Shown in pieces: positions 12,701-24,200 of a stretch of DNA of 64,000 bases. Under the pieces are notes generated by a model that ran no database searches, was not told the DNA's origin, and worked only from the letters and a program-made list of their open reading frames with translations. Position numbers and translations under genes: made by a program. Source of the stretch: Eimeria necatrix (lineage: Eukaryota > Apicomplexa > Conoidasida > Eucoccidiorida > Eimeriidae); NCBI RefSeq assembly GCF_000499385.1, contig NW_013654465.1:1-64000 (forward strand), given 5' to 3'. Position 1 is the first letter of the stretch. Every line of letters starts with the position of its first letter.

Positions 12701-15266
12701 ACCATCCTCCTATTACCGCCTACGTGGCGACCGCCTCCGAGTACTCTTGCGAGGGCTGGGTGACCGTGAGGAATCGCTTCTCCGGGAAATCGCTTGAGGT
12801 ACTGGAATGCAAAACCTTTTACGATATGCTTTGTAAACTGCTGCTAAAAGTGATCAAAACCCATGTAGCTCAATGAGCAACATGAAGCGGAGTTGCCTTC
12901 CGTAGTTGCTAGGTTCTTGCTTTCAAGGTCTAGACCTCGAAAGCCAAGGACCTCAGTTTGGGGTGTTGGGATTATTTGAGCATGGCTGTGCAGGTTACGA
13001 TGCCCGGCATAGCTCGCGTGACGTTCCGTCGAACGGGCGAGCGGTTTTCTTACAAGCGCATCAAAATGTTAATCCACAACGTCATCTGGGGCAAGCTGTG
13101 GATTGAAGTGTACGATGGCGATATGCGACTTAGGGTTTGGTGTTTACAGCCTTAGCGTACTGTTAAGGCCTATGGTGTACAGTTAGATCTTCGGCTCCAG
13201 GCATTTTAGTTAAATCTAGGCTCCCAGAGATAATGGCTTTTGGCTGTGTAGTACCTCGTTTAACGGTTTTTTGTTCATTCGCCAAGCGTACGCTGACGGC
13301 TTACAGTCTAAAGCTTGCTTGTGGTTGTTGCAGTGATGGGACAAGTCTTGTCCAAAATGAAACCTCCGGGGACTTCTCGGTAGTGCAGTTTTTACGGAAA
13401 GGATGGCGAGCAAACCCTTACATTCACGCCCTTAAAGCACCAACATAGACTGCAATCGAGAGCTCTTGTGCAGCAAGAGCCTCCTCTGCCGTCATTTGCT
13501 CTTTTGTTAGATTTGGGCTCAAAGGTTTAGGGTTTGAGATATTAGTAATGAGACATTGGGCTCAGGTTGGATAAGACTTGCCATCATCTCCGCGCAATCA
13601 TCTTTGACGCATCAGGGAGGCCCGCTTACCGTCTCTCAGGTGATCTTAAATTTTACGCCCGAACCCCCTGAATCCTAGCCCTTGAGATCTTACTGAGGCT
13701 GGGTTCTGCTCGTTTTTCACTGCACGCTTTATATGCATGCATGCCGTCGTTAGCTTTTCACCCTGTGGGGTTCAGAGGATGGAGCCTGGTTTTGTAATGC
13801 AGGGCAGTGGTCCAGTGCAATATATGTCGAGGAGGCACCCGCCTTCCCACCGCATAAAAAATGGAAAGTCCCGCCGCAGGTAGGGTTTGAGGGCAGCGTC
13901 TTGAGGTTACTCTGGGAGCCTACGATTATGCGTTTTGTGTTCCAATTTTTGGAGCGCTTGGTTTACGTGCCTTCTTAGGTAGAAGAATTCCGAAGAAGCG
14001 AAACAGGGCCTCCGGCGGATAGTCCAGACAACCAACTCGACGCTGTCATTACCCGTAAGTTTCCTAGTCTGTTGCTAAATAGTTCAGGGCCCGAGGTTTA
14101 AGATTTTGGATTCAAGCTGGGTTTAGCCGTAGCTATTCAAGGTTTTGGGCTTAGGATGAACAGTTTACGATTTCAATGCAGAATACTGGGAATCGATTGC
14201 TTGGGTCGAATCTTCACGACGTCTAATCTGGCGGCCAACAGCGCGACCTCCAAATGCGGACCAGTTCTACGGATTTGGGTATATAGCATTCATCCCTTGT
14301 TCCAATACGAAAGCATATGACCTGGGCGTATCCTTAAGCTTTCTAAGGAAACCCTTGCCGCAAAGCACTCTAGGCAGAAGGATTACAATTTACTTTCCCT
14401 CCAGCCTGTTCGTTCATCCGCAGGCTGTCTTTTCAAGAGCTTAGGGTGAAGGCCCGAGGGTTTGTGGCTTTAGGTACTTTACAATGGAGCTAAACGACCT
14501 GTCGCCAGAGTACGCTGAGCATGCAGCACCAACTGATTCCCGCAGGCGACCTGACCAGAGGCTGTATGAGGAAGGGCGAGTCGATGAGGCTGTGCAACAG
14601 AAGAACAGACTCGAAGAAAAACAGAGGTCTGAACCCCTTCTCAGAACGATTATTTAGATGCCGAGCTCTCGTTTCTGAGTGAACTGAGAGTTAGTTCATC
14701 ATGCTAGCAGTGAAACTTCACTAGCCGTAGTTCCTAGCTCTACTGATACTTCATTTATCACCCAGACTTGTCAAAAGTAGCCCACTCTTGACTACAACAG
14801 CATCCTCTGTCGAAAATCCCAATTTATTGTGGTAGCCTTGCTGCTTGTAGAGAGGCTTGGGGAGCAGGTGCAACAAAAAGAGGACTTAAAGCTTCAGTAC
14901 TCTACCTTGAGACTCACAGTTTAGACCAAAAAAGACCAGAGTTCACGGTTAAAACATTGCGATGTAGGAGTTAGTGCTTGGGACTGTGCAGGGAGGCTGC
15001 AAGGGCTCGGCCTCGTGGGGAACAGGATTATTCACCCCGTTGGTTTAGGCGGCAGCCAAACTCAGAAGATTGGGTGTACAAGGTGAACTGTGGAGCGTCA
15101 ATACGTAAAACAGAATTTCCGTCCTTTCTAGCTGAAATGCCATGGACTGCTCAGTATTTAGAGCGAGGGTTTGAGGTACACGATTTTGGGTTTGTCTTCA
15201 TTTCAGGGGGGTTACTGGGAGGCTCGAGAGGCAGGCGACTGGAGCTGCTGTCCTGACATATTCTAG
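6747..15266 (+). CDS. Oxysterol-binding protein (PH - coiled coil - FFAT - ORD), 21 exons
   Basis: Likely exchanges sterol or phosphoinositide between ER and another membrane (family knowledge). Exons: 6747-7616, 7735-8192, 8393-8496, 8682-8766, 9081-9898, 10335-10522, 10717-10950, 11054-11344, 11562-11699, 12026-12108, 12328-12406, 12694-12798, 12994-13109, 13334-13405, 13566-13639, 13803-13879, 13979-14054, 14242-14278, 14474-14626, 14992-15082, 15207-15266. All phases agree: 4209 nt, 1402 residues. Residues 1 to about 425 are Gln-rich. The PH domain spans about 428-515 (GWLQKWTNLLSSWRPR to YLRAESQEEKQMWYAAF). Low-complexity sequence, a coiled coil (780-840) and an FFAT core EFFDCDE (912-918) follow. 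The ORD (about 1017-1402) has LWSVLKDCIGRDLS, KPFNPLLGETFE, VGHHPP, PTDSRRRPDQR and C-terminal YWEAREAGDW. Intron 14 needs a GC donor. The start is uncertain because the Gln-rich N terminus cannot be aligned. Confidence 0.9.
7735..8192 (+). repeat. CAG-rich exon with poly-Gln run
   Basis: Exon 2 of the OSBP gene is dominated by CAG/CAA units, including a nine-Gln run at about 8021-8047. The same units read in the other frames give Ser- and Ala-rich or, on the minus strand, Cys- and Leu-rich shadow ORFs. Length is expected to vary between strains. Confidence 0.7.
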
Positions 15267-17359
15267 TCCCGAATCCTTATTTGGCTTTATGTGCGCTGAA
15301 ACAGAGGTTTACAGCACAGGATTTAGGGTTTGATTTTATGGATTTCCGGCCATAGTTTGTATCAGCTGTCTTTTTTCACGGTTTATTTGTCTGTACATAA
15401 CTGTGTCTTGAGGTGTACGTGAAGTGTAGGTACTTACGTACAGATGCACACGTGTGCGCACACGTGCGCCCACAGCGTAGGCAGCATTACATGTGTATAG
15501 TTGCGCATACACAGTTGATAATGTAGGCGTGTCTACTAATTATTTTCAATTCGTGGGCGTGTACATGTCTGCAAGCACACAGGCATCTGCATTTATGGGC
15601 TATGCGCATATGAAGGAATACGTATATGCGGCAGTAAATATTTACAGCATGCATGTGTAATATGTGTGTTTGTATATATATATATATATATATAATATAT
15701 ATATATATATATGTACAAACATATGTACATGCATGTCCATGCGCTGTAGATAGGTCCATGTGTACAGTTACATATTTACGTGTTCGTAGGCATCTGTACG
15801 CTTGTCCATATACACGTATATATCGCTAAGCATATCTTAGCATAGCTCTACGTTTCTGCGTATGTATCAAGTTGTATGCACACATCAAATTTGCGCATTC
15901 AAAGAACGTGAAGTTTTCTGACAAAGAAAAAACAGAGGTTGATAGTCTCGATCCGTGGGGGACCTTAACGAGTTGCTGAAGGAGCAGCTGCAGGCACAGC
16001 AGCAGCAGCTGGGCATGCTTCTTAGGGCAGCCGTTGGTCAGCTGGATGTAGATCTGATTAACATAAAGTGTGTTTGCATCTGTAGCCACTTCAAACAGTT
16101 TCTCGGCAATGCAGACGCCCCAGATAAGCGCAAATGTATGTAGGCGCACATTTTATTCAACTTCAGTCTTGACATAAATCATGCTCTCAAGCACAAAGAA
16201 CAGCGACTAGAGGCGGCAGTCATGCGCCATAATCCATTTACACAATCGGCTGAAGGAACTGGCAGCTGGCCGGGGGAGCAGAGGGCTCATCGGAGCTCCG
16301 TCTGGGGATCCTTATGTGCCTACCTGCGGCGACCTCATATTGCACCTCGCATTTATTGCCTCCGCTTGGCCCATATGTAGACCTTGAAAATACCAAAGAT
16401 ATCGCTGATCACGCTCGTTAGATTGATGCTTTTTGCCGTTTCTGCGGTTATGTATGGAGCACATGCCCTGTCGGTCCCATTGCTGCACGGACGAATAGTT
16501 TAATCGGACAGGGCGTCGTACTATTGTTCGCTGTATTTCTTTTTTATCCAAGATGAGAGAGACGGGGTTAAATTGGCGCCTTTTGAAATGCCTTTGTTGC
16601 GTTCTTTGCCTAACGCATACTGCCATACTGAAAACTTCGTGAGGCCCATCTCCGTTAGGACGAAGCTACCAGTTGCATTAGGATTAAGCAAATTGAAGAT
16701 GCAGTTTTCTATAAATTCTGTGGATTCTGTGGTTGTAAGCGAGTAATAAATCGGAGGGTTCTCACTTGGAAGTCTTGCTACTGGGAAGTGCGCATGCAGC
16801 TCGACGAGTTGAGCAGCCCTACTTAGTATATGGCCGCATTTCCTTTGCCAATATGTTGAATTCTGCGTTTTATGAATATTTTAAACATTGGAGGATGCAT
16901 CGGCTTCTCTAATAACTTGGAGACAAGTGTATTTTCTTGTCGAGACGTTGCAGACAACGGCCGAACGCATCCCCTTTCTCTTGTCCATATGAATGACATC
17001 GGTGTCGCGTGTACGCATTCCATTCAACGCTTAACTAAGATTCCTGTGATAGCTGTTCCCTAGGCCGCAATTTTTGCTCACGTAGAGTGGTAATTGTGGC
17101 AACAGCAGCAGCTGAGGAATAAGGGCTCAGCAGGAACGGCCGAAGAGCAGCTCGGCAGATGATGCGAGGAGAATAAGCACCTGCGCAGCGAGAGATGCAA
17201 TTTTAATAGCATCAGCAGATCCTTTAGCAACGGCAGAACCAAAAGACAACAACAGCGTTAACAGCAGTAGCGTGAACACATGCAGGGGCGACAGCAGCGG
17301 AACGAGCAGCAGCAGTGGTACAAAGACGAGAAAAAGGCGTCTAGCCACAGCAACGGCTA
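15267..17359. other. Intergenic region between OSBP and the hydrolase
   Basis: It contains an AT microsatellite hairpin (listed separately) within TGTA/CATA-rich sequence at 15400-15800. A short Gln-rich open stretch (15955-16143 +) and ORFs at 15826-16149 - and 16312-16626 - have no motif or convincing splice sites. The last 250 bases become CAG-rich ahead of the hydrolase. Confidence 0.4.
15668..15720. repeat. (TA)n microsatellite forming an inverted repeat
   Basis: An uninterrupted alternation of T and A of roughly 40 bases has one phase slip in the middle. It is flanked by GTTTGTA on the left and TACAAAC on the right, so the whole element is a near-perfect palindrome able to form a cruciform or hairpin. 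It is non-coding. Confidence 0.85.
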
Positions 17360-19279
17360 ATGAAAAGGCCGCATCAGTTGGCACCGCTCTTCCTGTTGCT
17401 CCTGCTGTTGCTACTTCGTGGGGAAGCAGGGATGGCATTCATAATGCGGCATGCGTTGCAGAAGCAGCAGATGCTACTGCAGCGTCATTCAATATCTCTG
17501 CGTGGAGCACATAGGCCGTGCCCTCTCGCGGAGAGCCTTTGCAACCCACCAATGGCAGCGTCGCAGCTTCAGCAGGACTGGTTGCTGCAACCGCAGCAAA
17601 GTTGCAGGAATGGCATCCCGGCCGCATTCTCTCGTAGGGCACTGAGCGTGACCGCAACCAGCATGTGTGGCAGCAAAAGAAACGCCACCAGGAACACTGA
17701 CAGCAGAACCAGCAGCAGCACTAGCGACTTCAGCCCCAATTGCCACTTGCGTTTGCTGGACGAAGAGGCACTGCAGCTTTTCCCCTCCGCGGTGCCTTTG
17801 GCCTGTACCGAGCTACCTGCTAGAGCCAACTGCAGCAGTAAGCATGACAACACCAGCAGCAGCAATGGGGAGCATGAGACGTGGTATATGATACTGCACG
17901 GCATATTGGGTGGGAGGCGCAACTTGCGGAGTTTGGCCGCAAATATTATCTGTGGAAACACAGAAACAACTGCTCAAAGTAGCACCTCCTGTAGCCACCA
18001 AAGGGGAGCTCCGCGGGGTCGGCAACGGGCGTTTTGTTTCGATCTAAGGGGCCATGGCTGCAGCGGGAGGGGTGAATTGAAGTTGCATCTGATGGCGAGG
18101 GATGTGTACGCCCAAATATACTTGCTGTTAACGGAATTGGCGAAGAAACGACGGGTGGATATCGGCTCGCTGCTGGCAGAGACTGGCAGCGGCGCCAACA
18201 GCAAAAACGGTAGCAACAGCGGTGTGCTGCTTCCTCACTGGCCGGGCATTATGCGCGTGCATGCGCTATCCAAAGCCCTTGGCGTCCGTTTAGTGTTGGT
18301 TGGCCACAGCTTTGGGGGCATGGTTTGCATGCAGTCAGCTTTAGACACATTGGGACTTCCTGTCTTTGCAGCTGTTGTTGTACTTGACATCGCCCCAAGC
18401 CCCTACCTGCTGCAGCCGCACCTGCTGTCACCCGAAGTTGCTTCAAGGGAAAGCACGAGCATATTTATACCATTTGACACAAACAGCAGCACTAAAAGCA
18501 GTAGCAGCAAAAGGAGCACAAGCAGCGAGAGCGGCAACAGCAGCAGCAGAATAGCTTGTTGTTTGGACGTGGCTCGTTTGGTACCTCCTCCAAAGGAGGG
18601 GGGATACTCTTCCGCTGCTCTTATATCTATCTTGGCTGACATTTCTCTGCCTCTCTTCAGCACGAAAGCTGCTGTAGCCAAGGTGCTGCAGCAACTGCAG
18701 CCCCCTATCAACCCCGCAGTGATAAACTGGCTATTGCTATCTCTGTCGACCAATAAGCAGAGAACAGCTGAGCTTGAGCACCTCACTAGACAGCAAACAT
18801 GCGTATCAGACGGAGCCAGAATCAAACAGGGAGTAGTAATGCCGCATGAAATGCAGCGACAGCAGGACATGCAACAGCTGCAACAGCACCTGGTGGAGAA
18901 GCAGTTTGACGACGCCTTATGCTGGCACTTGGACCTTCTGGCCCTCCAGGAACTGGTTGCAACTAATATTAGCATGGGCTTGGCTGCTGCGCCTCTGTCC
19001 GTGCACAACCCGGAGCTGACAGCAGCACCAGGGACAGCAACGGCAACAGGAACATCAGCCACAGGGAGCAGACCATCCTACACAGGCCCATGCCTCTTTG
19101 TGCGGGGGGCCCTCTCGCCTTGGCTCAACTACAAGCAGCAGCAGCCTTCTATACACCGCCATTTCCCGAAAGCAACCCTGCGCGAGGTGACGCACGCTGG
19201 TCACTGGCTGCACGCACAGCAGCCCCAGCAAACAGCAGCCACTATTATGCAGTTCTTAAGGGCGCTTGGCTTGCAGTGA
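17360..19279 (+). CDS. Alpha/beta hydrolase, ABHD11-type, with low-complexity insertions
   Basis: A single-exon ORF of 639 residues from an ATG at 17360. An N-terminal hydrophobic segment (residues 8-24) is probably a signal peptide or anchor, followed by about 140 residues of Ser/Gln-rich sequence. The hydrolase core begins near residue 175 with an oxyanion-loop motif HGILGGRRN, then FDLRGHG (227-233), a nucleophile elbow GHSFGG with Ser317, and VLDIAPSPY after the following strand, a pattern typical of ABHD11. The C-terminal catalytic histidine is His615 in THAGHWLHAQQP. The acidic residue cannot be fixed by eye because Ser- and Gln-rich insertions (about 365-400 and 480-510) interrupt the lid region. 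The family hydrolyses ester or thioester bonds of lipids; the substrate here is unknown. Human ABHD11 is about half this length, the excess being repeats. Confidence 0.85.
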   Translation: MKRPHQLAPLFLLLLLLLLRGEAGMAFIMRHALQKQQMLLQRHSISLRGAHRPCPLAESLCNPPMAASQLQQDWLLQPQQSCRNGIPAAFSRRALSVTATSMCGSKRNATRNTDSRTSSSTSDFSPNCHLRLLDEEALQLFPSAVPLACTELPARANCSSKHDNTSSSNGEHETWYMILHGILGGRRNLRSLAANIICGNTETTAQSSTSCSHQRGAPRGRQRAFCFDLRGHGCSGRGELKLHLMARDVYAQIYLLLTELAKKRRVDIGSLLAETGSGANSKNGSNSGVLLPHWPGIMRVHALSKALGVRLVLVGHSFGGMVCMQSALDTLGLPVFAAVVVLDIAPSPYLLQPHLLSPEVASRESTSIFIPFDTNSSTKSSSSKRSTSSESGNSSSRIACCLDVARLVPPPKEGGYSSAALISILADISLPLFSTKAAVAKVLQQLQPPINPAVINWLLLSLSTNKQRTAELEHLTRQQTCVSDGARIKQGVVMPHEMQRQQDMQQLQQHLVEKQFDDALCWHLDLLALQELVATNISMGLAAAPLSVHNPELTAAPGTATATGTSATGSRPSYTGPCLFVRGALSPWLNYKQQQPSIHRHFPKATLREVTHAGHWLHAQQPQQTAATIMQFLRALGLQ

Positions 19280-20100
19280 GCACGAGCTACCAACATCAGT
19301 ACTGGCAGTAAATGTGGCGTTAGTAGTGGCAAAAGCAGCGGAGGAAGTCACACTCGCATGTTGGTGGTTCAGCAAAGGTGCATGAGAGCACGAGCCGCAA
19401 TGAAGCCATTAATAGGAACAGTACTCACGAGGAAGTACCAGCAGCAAATGCAGTAAGAATACGGCAGCCGCAAAGTGCATTTCATGAGCTCCTACTTGTA
19501 CTTACTTGTATCTCTGGTGCTGCTGCTGCTCTCTGTCTCATTGTAAAACCCTTTGCTTTTACTTCAAATGCATCTTAATGCGGCAGCTGACGTACAAGCA
19601 GGTGTGCTCTGTGCACAGCGCTGCTGCTGCTGCCGCTTACAACACTCTAGACACAAGCCGAAAATACCTCATCTAGCCGCTGCGCAGCTACAATTTTGCA
19701 CTGAACAACGGTGTTTTTCTGGCAGCTCGATGGGGCCACCCAAATATTTATGAAGCTAATCGGAGCTTGGAGCTTGGTTCTTTGTAGACTCTGGTTCTCA
19801 GTGTTTGCCAAACATCGACCTTACACGGGGTTGAGGCATTGACAGCGTCTAGCCACAGCTGCTTGCATTTGCACACAGGGCGGAGAAGGCTGAAAATCTG
19901 TAGCAGCGACTTCGTCGCTGTAAAGGGGCCCGGGTTTCTTGAGGCAGCCGCTGCAAGCGTGCAATACTTCGCATTTATGAGCGAATTTTGTACACGTTTC
20001 CCGCTGTTATTAAGGTACTTCTGTTTCGCCCTCGTGCGCGTCGCTGTTTAGGATTATTTGGCATCACTTTTATTTCATGCCTTCTACGTCTGCAGTTTGT
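19280..20100. other. Downstream of the hydrolase, nothing firm
   Basis: Small ORFs occur (19378-19578 +, 19553-19753 +) with CAG-type shadows. No motif or splice pattern can be supported. Confidence 0.35.
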
Positions 20101-20108
20101 CCGGCACC

Positions 20109-21183
20109 ATGGTGGATGGCCCGCGCATTGTGTTTTTTCCCAAGACTGGAGATCATAATTTCATTCCTTTGTCGCACCTAAGTTGCTACGCGCTGTTCCT
20201 ACGGATTGTGAATTGGTACGTACCGCTCTCCGTACCATTGCAGGACAGTTGTTCTGCGTTGTGTGATGAGAAAATTGGCTTTGGATTACAGACGCGACCG
20301 GTTGATTTTGTGATATCTTAAACGTTGGTGGGAAAAATGAGGACGATTCTCATGTTTAACTTAAATTGTCTGCTGCTTATTTCAATTTTCATGACCCCTT
20401 CAGTTAGTTTTGGCTGGCGCTAGTGTGGCGAAGAAAAAGTTACTGATGCGGACACTGCAGCACCAGCACACATTTCGGCCAGTAATATCTATTTAGCTCT
20501 GTTACATAGGTTTTGTCTTGAGTGAATAATATTTTTTTCGAAAGGACTGATACCCATTATACAAAACAGCAAGACACCCACGGCGGCTGGCGTGTTCAGC
20601 TCGTAGCTTCACTTCCTGGTGGGTTCATTTGAATTCTATCGAGCAGCTAATTCACAGTTAAGTAGCAAACCTGTAATTTATTTGATGAACTCTACTCAAC
20701 GAAGCTTAGTCATTAATTGTAGGGTTTCTTCTTTCGTGTTGCTGAATGAAGCGGTTGGAGGACAGCGCCCACCGCTCACGAGACACTTTCGGCGATATAC
20801 CCCCAGTAATCTGTTCTAATCATTTAATCCTTGCTTCCAAATTGACATTTATGCCAATTTTCGCATGTTTTCAAGGATACAGGGACAGAAAATGCCAGAA
20901 CCAGTGCAGAGCGCAACGGCCGCCTGCTGCAGCCCGCAGCAGCAGGAACAGCGGGAGCAATAGCAGCAGCCGCTGCTACTGTTCTGCCGCGTTGCTTCTG
21001 CATCCTTCTTAGGTGAAGAATTTAGCATTTGGCTTTGTCGACTTAGAATGGACTTTTTATTTTCGTCCTGGGGTTGCCGCTGCTGCAGACACTGAATTCG
21101 GCAGCAGCGGCAGCCGCCTCAGCAGCAGATCCGCACGCGGCTGGTGTCCCCCAGTGCTGCATTAACGACGGCTGCAGCATCAG
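20109..21183 (+). CDS. Possible 5' exons of the following Gln-rich gene
   Basis: An ATG at 20109 opens a protein-like stretch (MVDGPRIVFFPKTGDH) running to a good donor (TTG|GTACGT near 20219). Further open pieces with Ala/Gln-rich coding lie at about 20882-21011 and 21090-21190, each preceded by CAG-type acceptors. They are on the same strand and just ahead of the exon at 21229, so they may be its 5' part. The phases could not be joined convincingly, so this is a candidate only. Confidence 0.25.
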
Positions 21184-21228
21184 CAGTATCTAGACTCAAA
21201 TACACACCTTATTTTTCCTTAATTTTAG

Positions 21229-24200
21229 GTGGGCTGCATTGAGTTCAGCAGCAGCAGCTGTAGGAGCAGCTGCGGCAGCAGCTCCTTTGTGCGGCTCCAG
21301 TCCAGACCAGCAACTCGCATCTGTCGCCTTCGAGTCTAGGCGCAGAGCAGCAGCCGTCATGAGAAGTAGGACAATACTCAGGCGCAGCAGCGCCTCGCTG
21401 CTGCTGCCTACGCAGGAGCAGCTGCAACACCTCACAGAAACCCAGCAGCAGCAGCGGCTGCAGCAGCATAGGCGCAGCAGCAGTTTGAGCGTCCCTTTGC
21501 TGGGCACTCACGCAAAGTCTGCAAATCTTCAGCTGTGGGAGCAGCTACAGTGGCAACAGCAGCAGGGGCTGCAGCGGCAGGGACTGCAGCGTCAGGGGCA
21601 GCAGCTTTCGGATCAGTGGCAGCAGCAGATCCCGCTCCAGCAGTGGGGACAACAGCAAACTTGGCAGTGGCAATCTCAGCCTAATCTTCTGCAGCAGCAG
21701 CCACAGCCTGCTGCAACATCTGCGGCGGGAGCGGTGCCTGCTACCGTGGCTCCTATCAGCAGCAACACGCTTTTACGGCCTAAGGAGCTTCTAGAGTCCC
21801 ACTGGCAGGATGTGCAGGCAGCAGCAGGAGCTGCCGCCCCTGTGAGCCCAGCCGTGTTTTCAACGGCAGAAGTACCTGCGCCTCTCTCCCGCCGAGCAAC
21901 AGCAGCAGCAGTTGCTCCAGCAACGCCAGTGACAGTTCCGTGTTCCATGGACTGGGACCCGCTGCTGCTGCAGCAGCTGTGGCGAGCCGCGGCATACAAC
22001 GAGCAGCAGCTAGATTATGTCGCTGCTCTCTTTGGCCGATTGCATGCGGTAGATCAACTACTGCGACCACCTACTACTGCTGCTCTCACACCTACAACAG
22101 CAGCAGTTGCAGCTGCTGCGGCGCCAACCACAGCTACCATCAGTGCAGCGGAGCTCGGCATGTTTTGGGTAGCCTACGCAGCAATGGAAGACGCTCCGTA
22201 CTGTTGCTGCGAGGCCTCAACCCGGAGTAGTAGCAGCAGCAGCAGCAGGTGCTGCCTGGAGCGGCTGGGGCGTGTGGCTGCAGGCGGAGAAGGGAGGGTG
22301 GGGTTGTTATGTTTCACTCGTCTGGTGGCTCTATTGGACTGCCAAACATCCAACGAAGCTGCAGCGGCGGCAACGCTGCGGCTGCGGCTCATCTTCTCTT
22401 ATTTCGCCGATGACTCACTGTTTGTGTATCAGCAGCAGCAGCAACAGCAGGGGATAAGCAGGAAGCGGGTGCCTGTGTGGAGTGACAAGAGTTACAGGGC
22501 GTTCAGGCTGGCCATGTGCCGCTCTAAGGCTGTGGACCGTAAATGCCAAACCCTAAACTCCATTAATAAACTTTGAAGTATTTCCGCGTGCCCCCCACCT
22601 TTGGTTGCTACGCCTTACACCTAATCTTCACCTAGCCGTAAAACCTAAAATATACAGCGCTCATACAGTAACTACGCAAGGGTTAAGGCTTCAACGTTCG
22701 GTGCTTCTGCTTAAGTGCCTGTTTGTGTTTGCCTCAGCGGCAAAATCTGGTTCCCTGCCTGCCTCTCTTGCGGACTGCCTGACCGCGCTGAGGTGCACGC
22801 ACACTCCAATGCTGCTGGAGGCTCAGTTCTTTGCCTTGGTTCATGCAAACATTATATCGTAAGAAACGCAGTGACTGGTTTTTCTTAAAATGTGGCGTTC
22901 CCAGTCTAAGGTTAAGGGCTGAGAAACTGTACTGCAGGTCTAGGTTTCGACTAGGCGACCGAGCTTAAAGACTTGACTTTCAGAAATAAAAGCTTGAGTT
23001 AGAGGTTCAGAGCTTGGCAGAAGGTCTCAGGATCAGTCAAGCAAGCGTAACTCTTAAATTTTATTTTCAAGGGGACCCACAACAAGGGGTTAACGATTTA
23101 TTTTTTAGGGTCATAATTTCCAAGGTGTACTGATGTCTGCAGGGGCACCTCTCGCTTCTTGAGAATATGTTTGTTTGGCGGAGGTGCTGATACACCTGAG
23201 CCGCTGTTTGGGTTGGACGCGCTGCCCTATCCCCCGACAGTAGTCAGAACTACAATCTTGCCTCCCGCCGCTCCCACTGCTGATGCTCCTGCTGCCGCCG
23301 CTGCTGCTCGTCGTCCTGCTGAAGCTCCGAGTGTTGCTGCTGCAGCGCCTTATATTACTCCGGCATTTGTTGCGTCCTCCGGTCATGCACGAGAAACTCC
23401 ATTACACCTCCTGCAGCAGCAGCAGCTGCAGCAGCTCCATCTGCAGCAGCAGCTGATGCAGAGGACGAGCCTCAAGCGGGTCGCTATATCTTCTACGCTG
23501 CAGCGTGAGCAGCCATTACAGCAGCAGCCGCTGCCGCTACAGCAGCTCGAGGCCCAGGGACCGCAGCTACTGCAGCAGCACGAACAGCAAGATTGGTCTG
23601 CGGATCAGCTGCTATTGCAAGCTCGCGTCTCACCATCACAATACTTTTCTCCAGAGCAACATCAACAGAAACAGCAACACTTACACCAGAAACAGCATCA
23701 ACTACAGCCGCAGCGGCAACAGCACACTTACTACCAGCTGCCTGATCAAGCAGGGCAGTCGCTTGCCGGTATATGCGTCAGCAACAGCACCATGGACCGG
23801 CATTTATTGCTTAACTCTACTGCAACAAACAGCAACAACAACACCAGCAACGCCCTGCACGAGGGGTACAGCTCCTTGCTACAGCACTCGTTGCACGTGC
23901 GGCAGCAACCAGCACACCAGCATTTGTTCCAATTGGCTCAAGAGCATCTCAGGACGGACTACGAAGCGGAGCAAGAGGTGCTGCGACTGCAACTATTACA
24001 GCAGCAGCAACAACAGCAACAGGAAATTCAGGGGAGCCTCAGGATACCGTCCGAGACAGAACAGATGACGCGTCAGTCGCCAGTCTTGATGCAGCCCCAG
24101 CAACAACAGCTGCAGTCTCTACGGCAGCATCAGCAGCAAGTGTGGCCCTATTTAGATGGCCCACTTTGCCATGGCACTAGTGAGGCGGTTGAGTTGTTTC

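Noticed and set aside
15660..15725. Possible CRISPR-like or origin repeat
   Set aside because: It is a plain AT microsatellite palindrome. No spaced repeats exist, and CRISPR arrays are not expected in this eukaryotic sequence.
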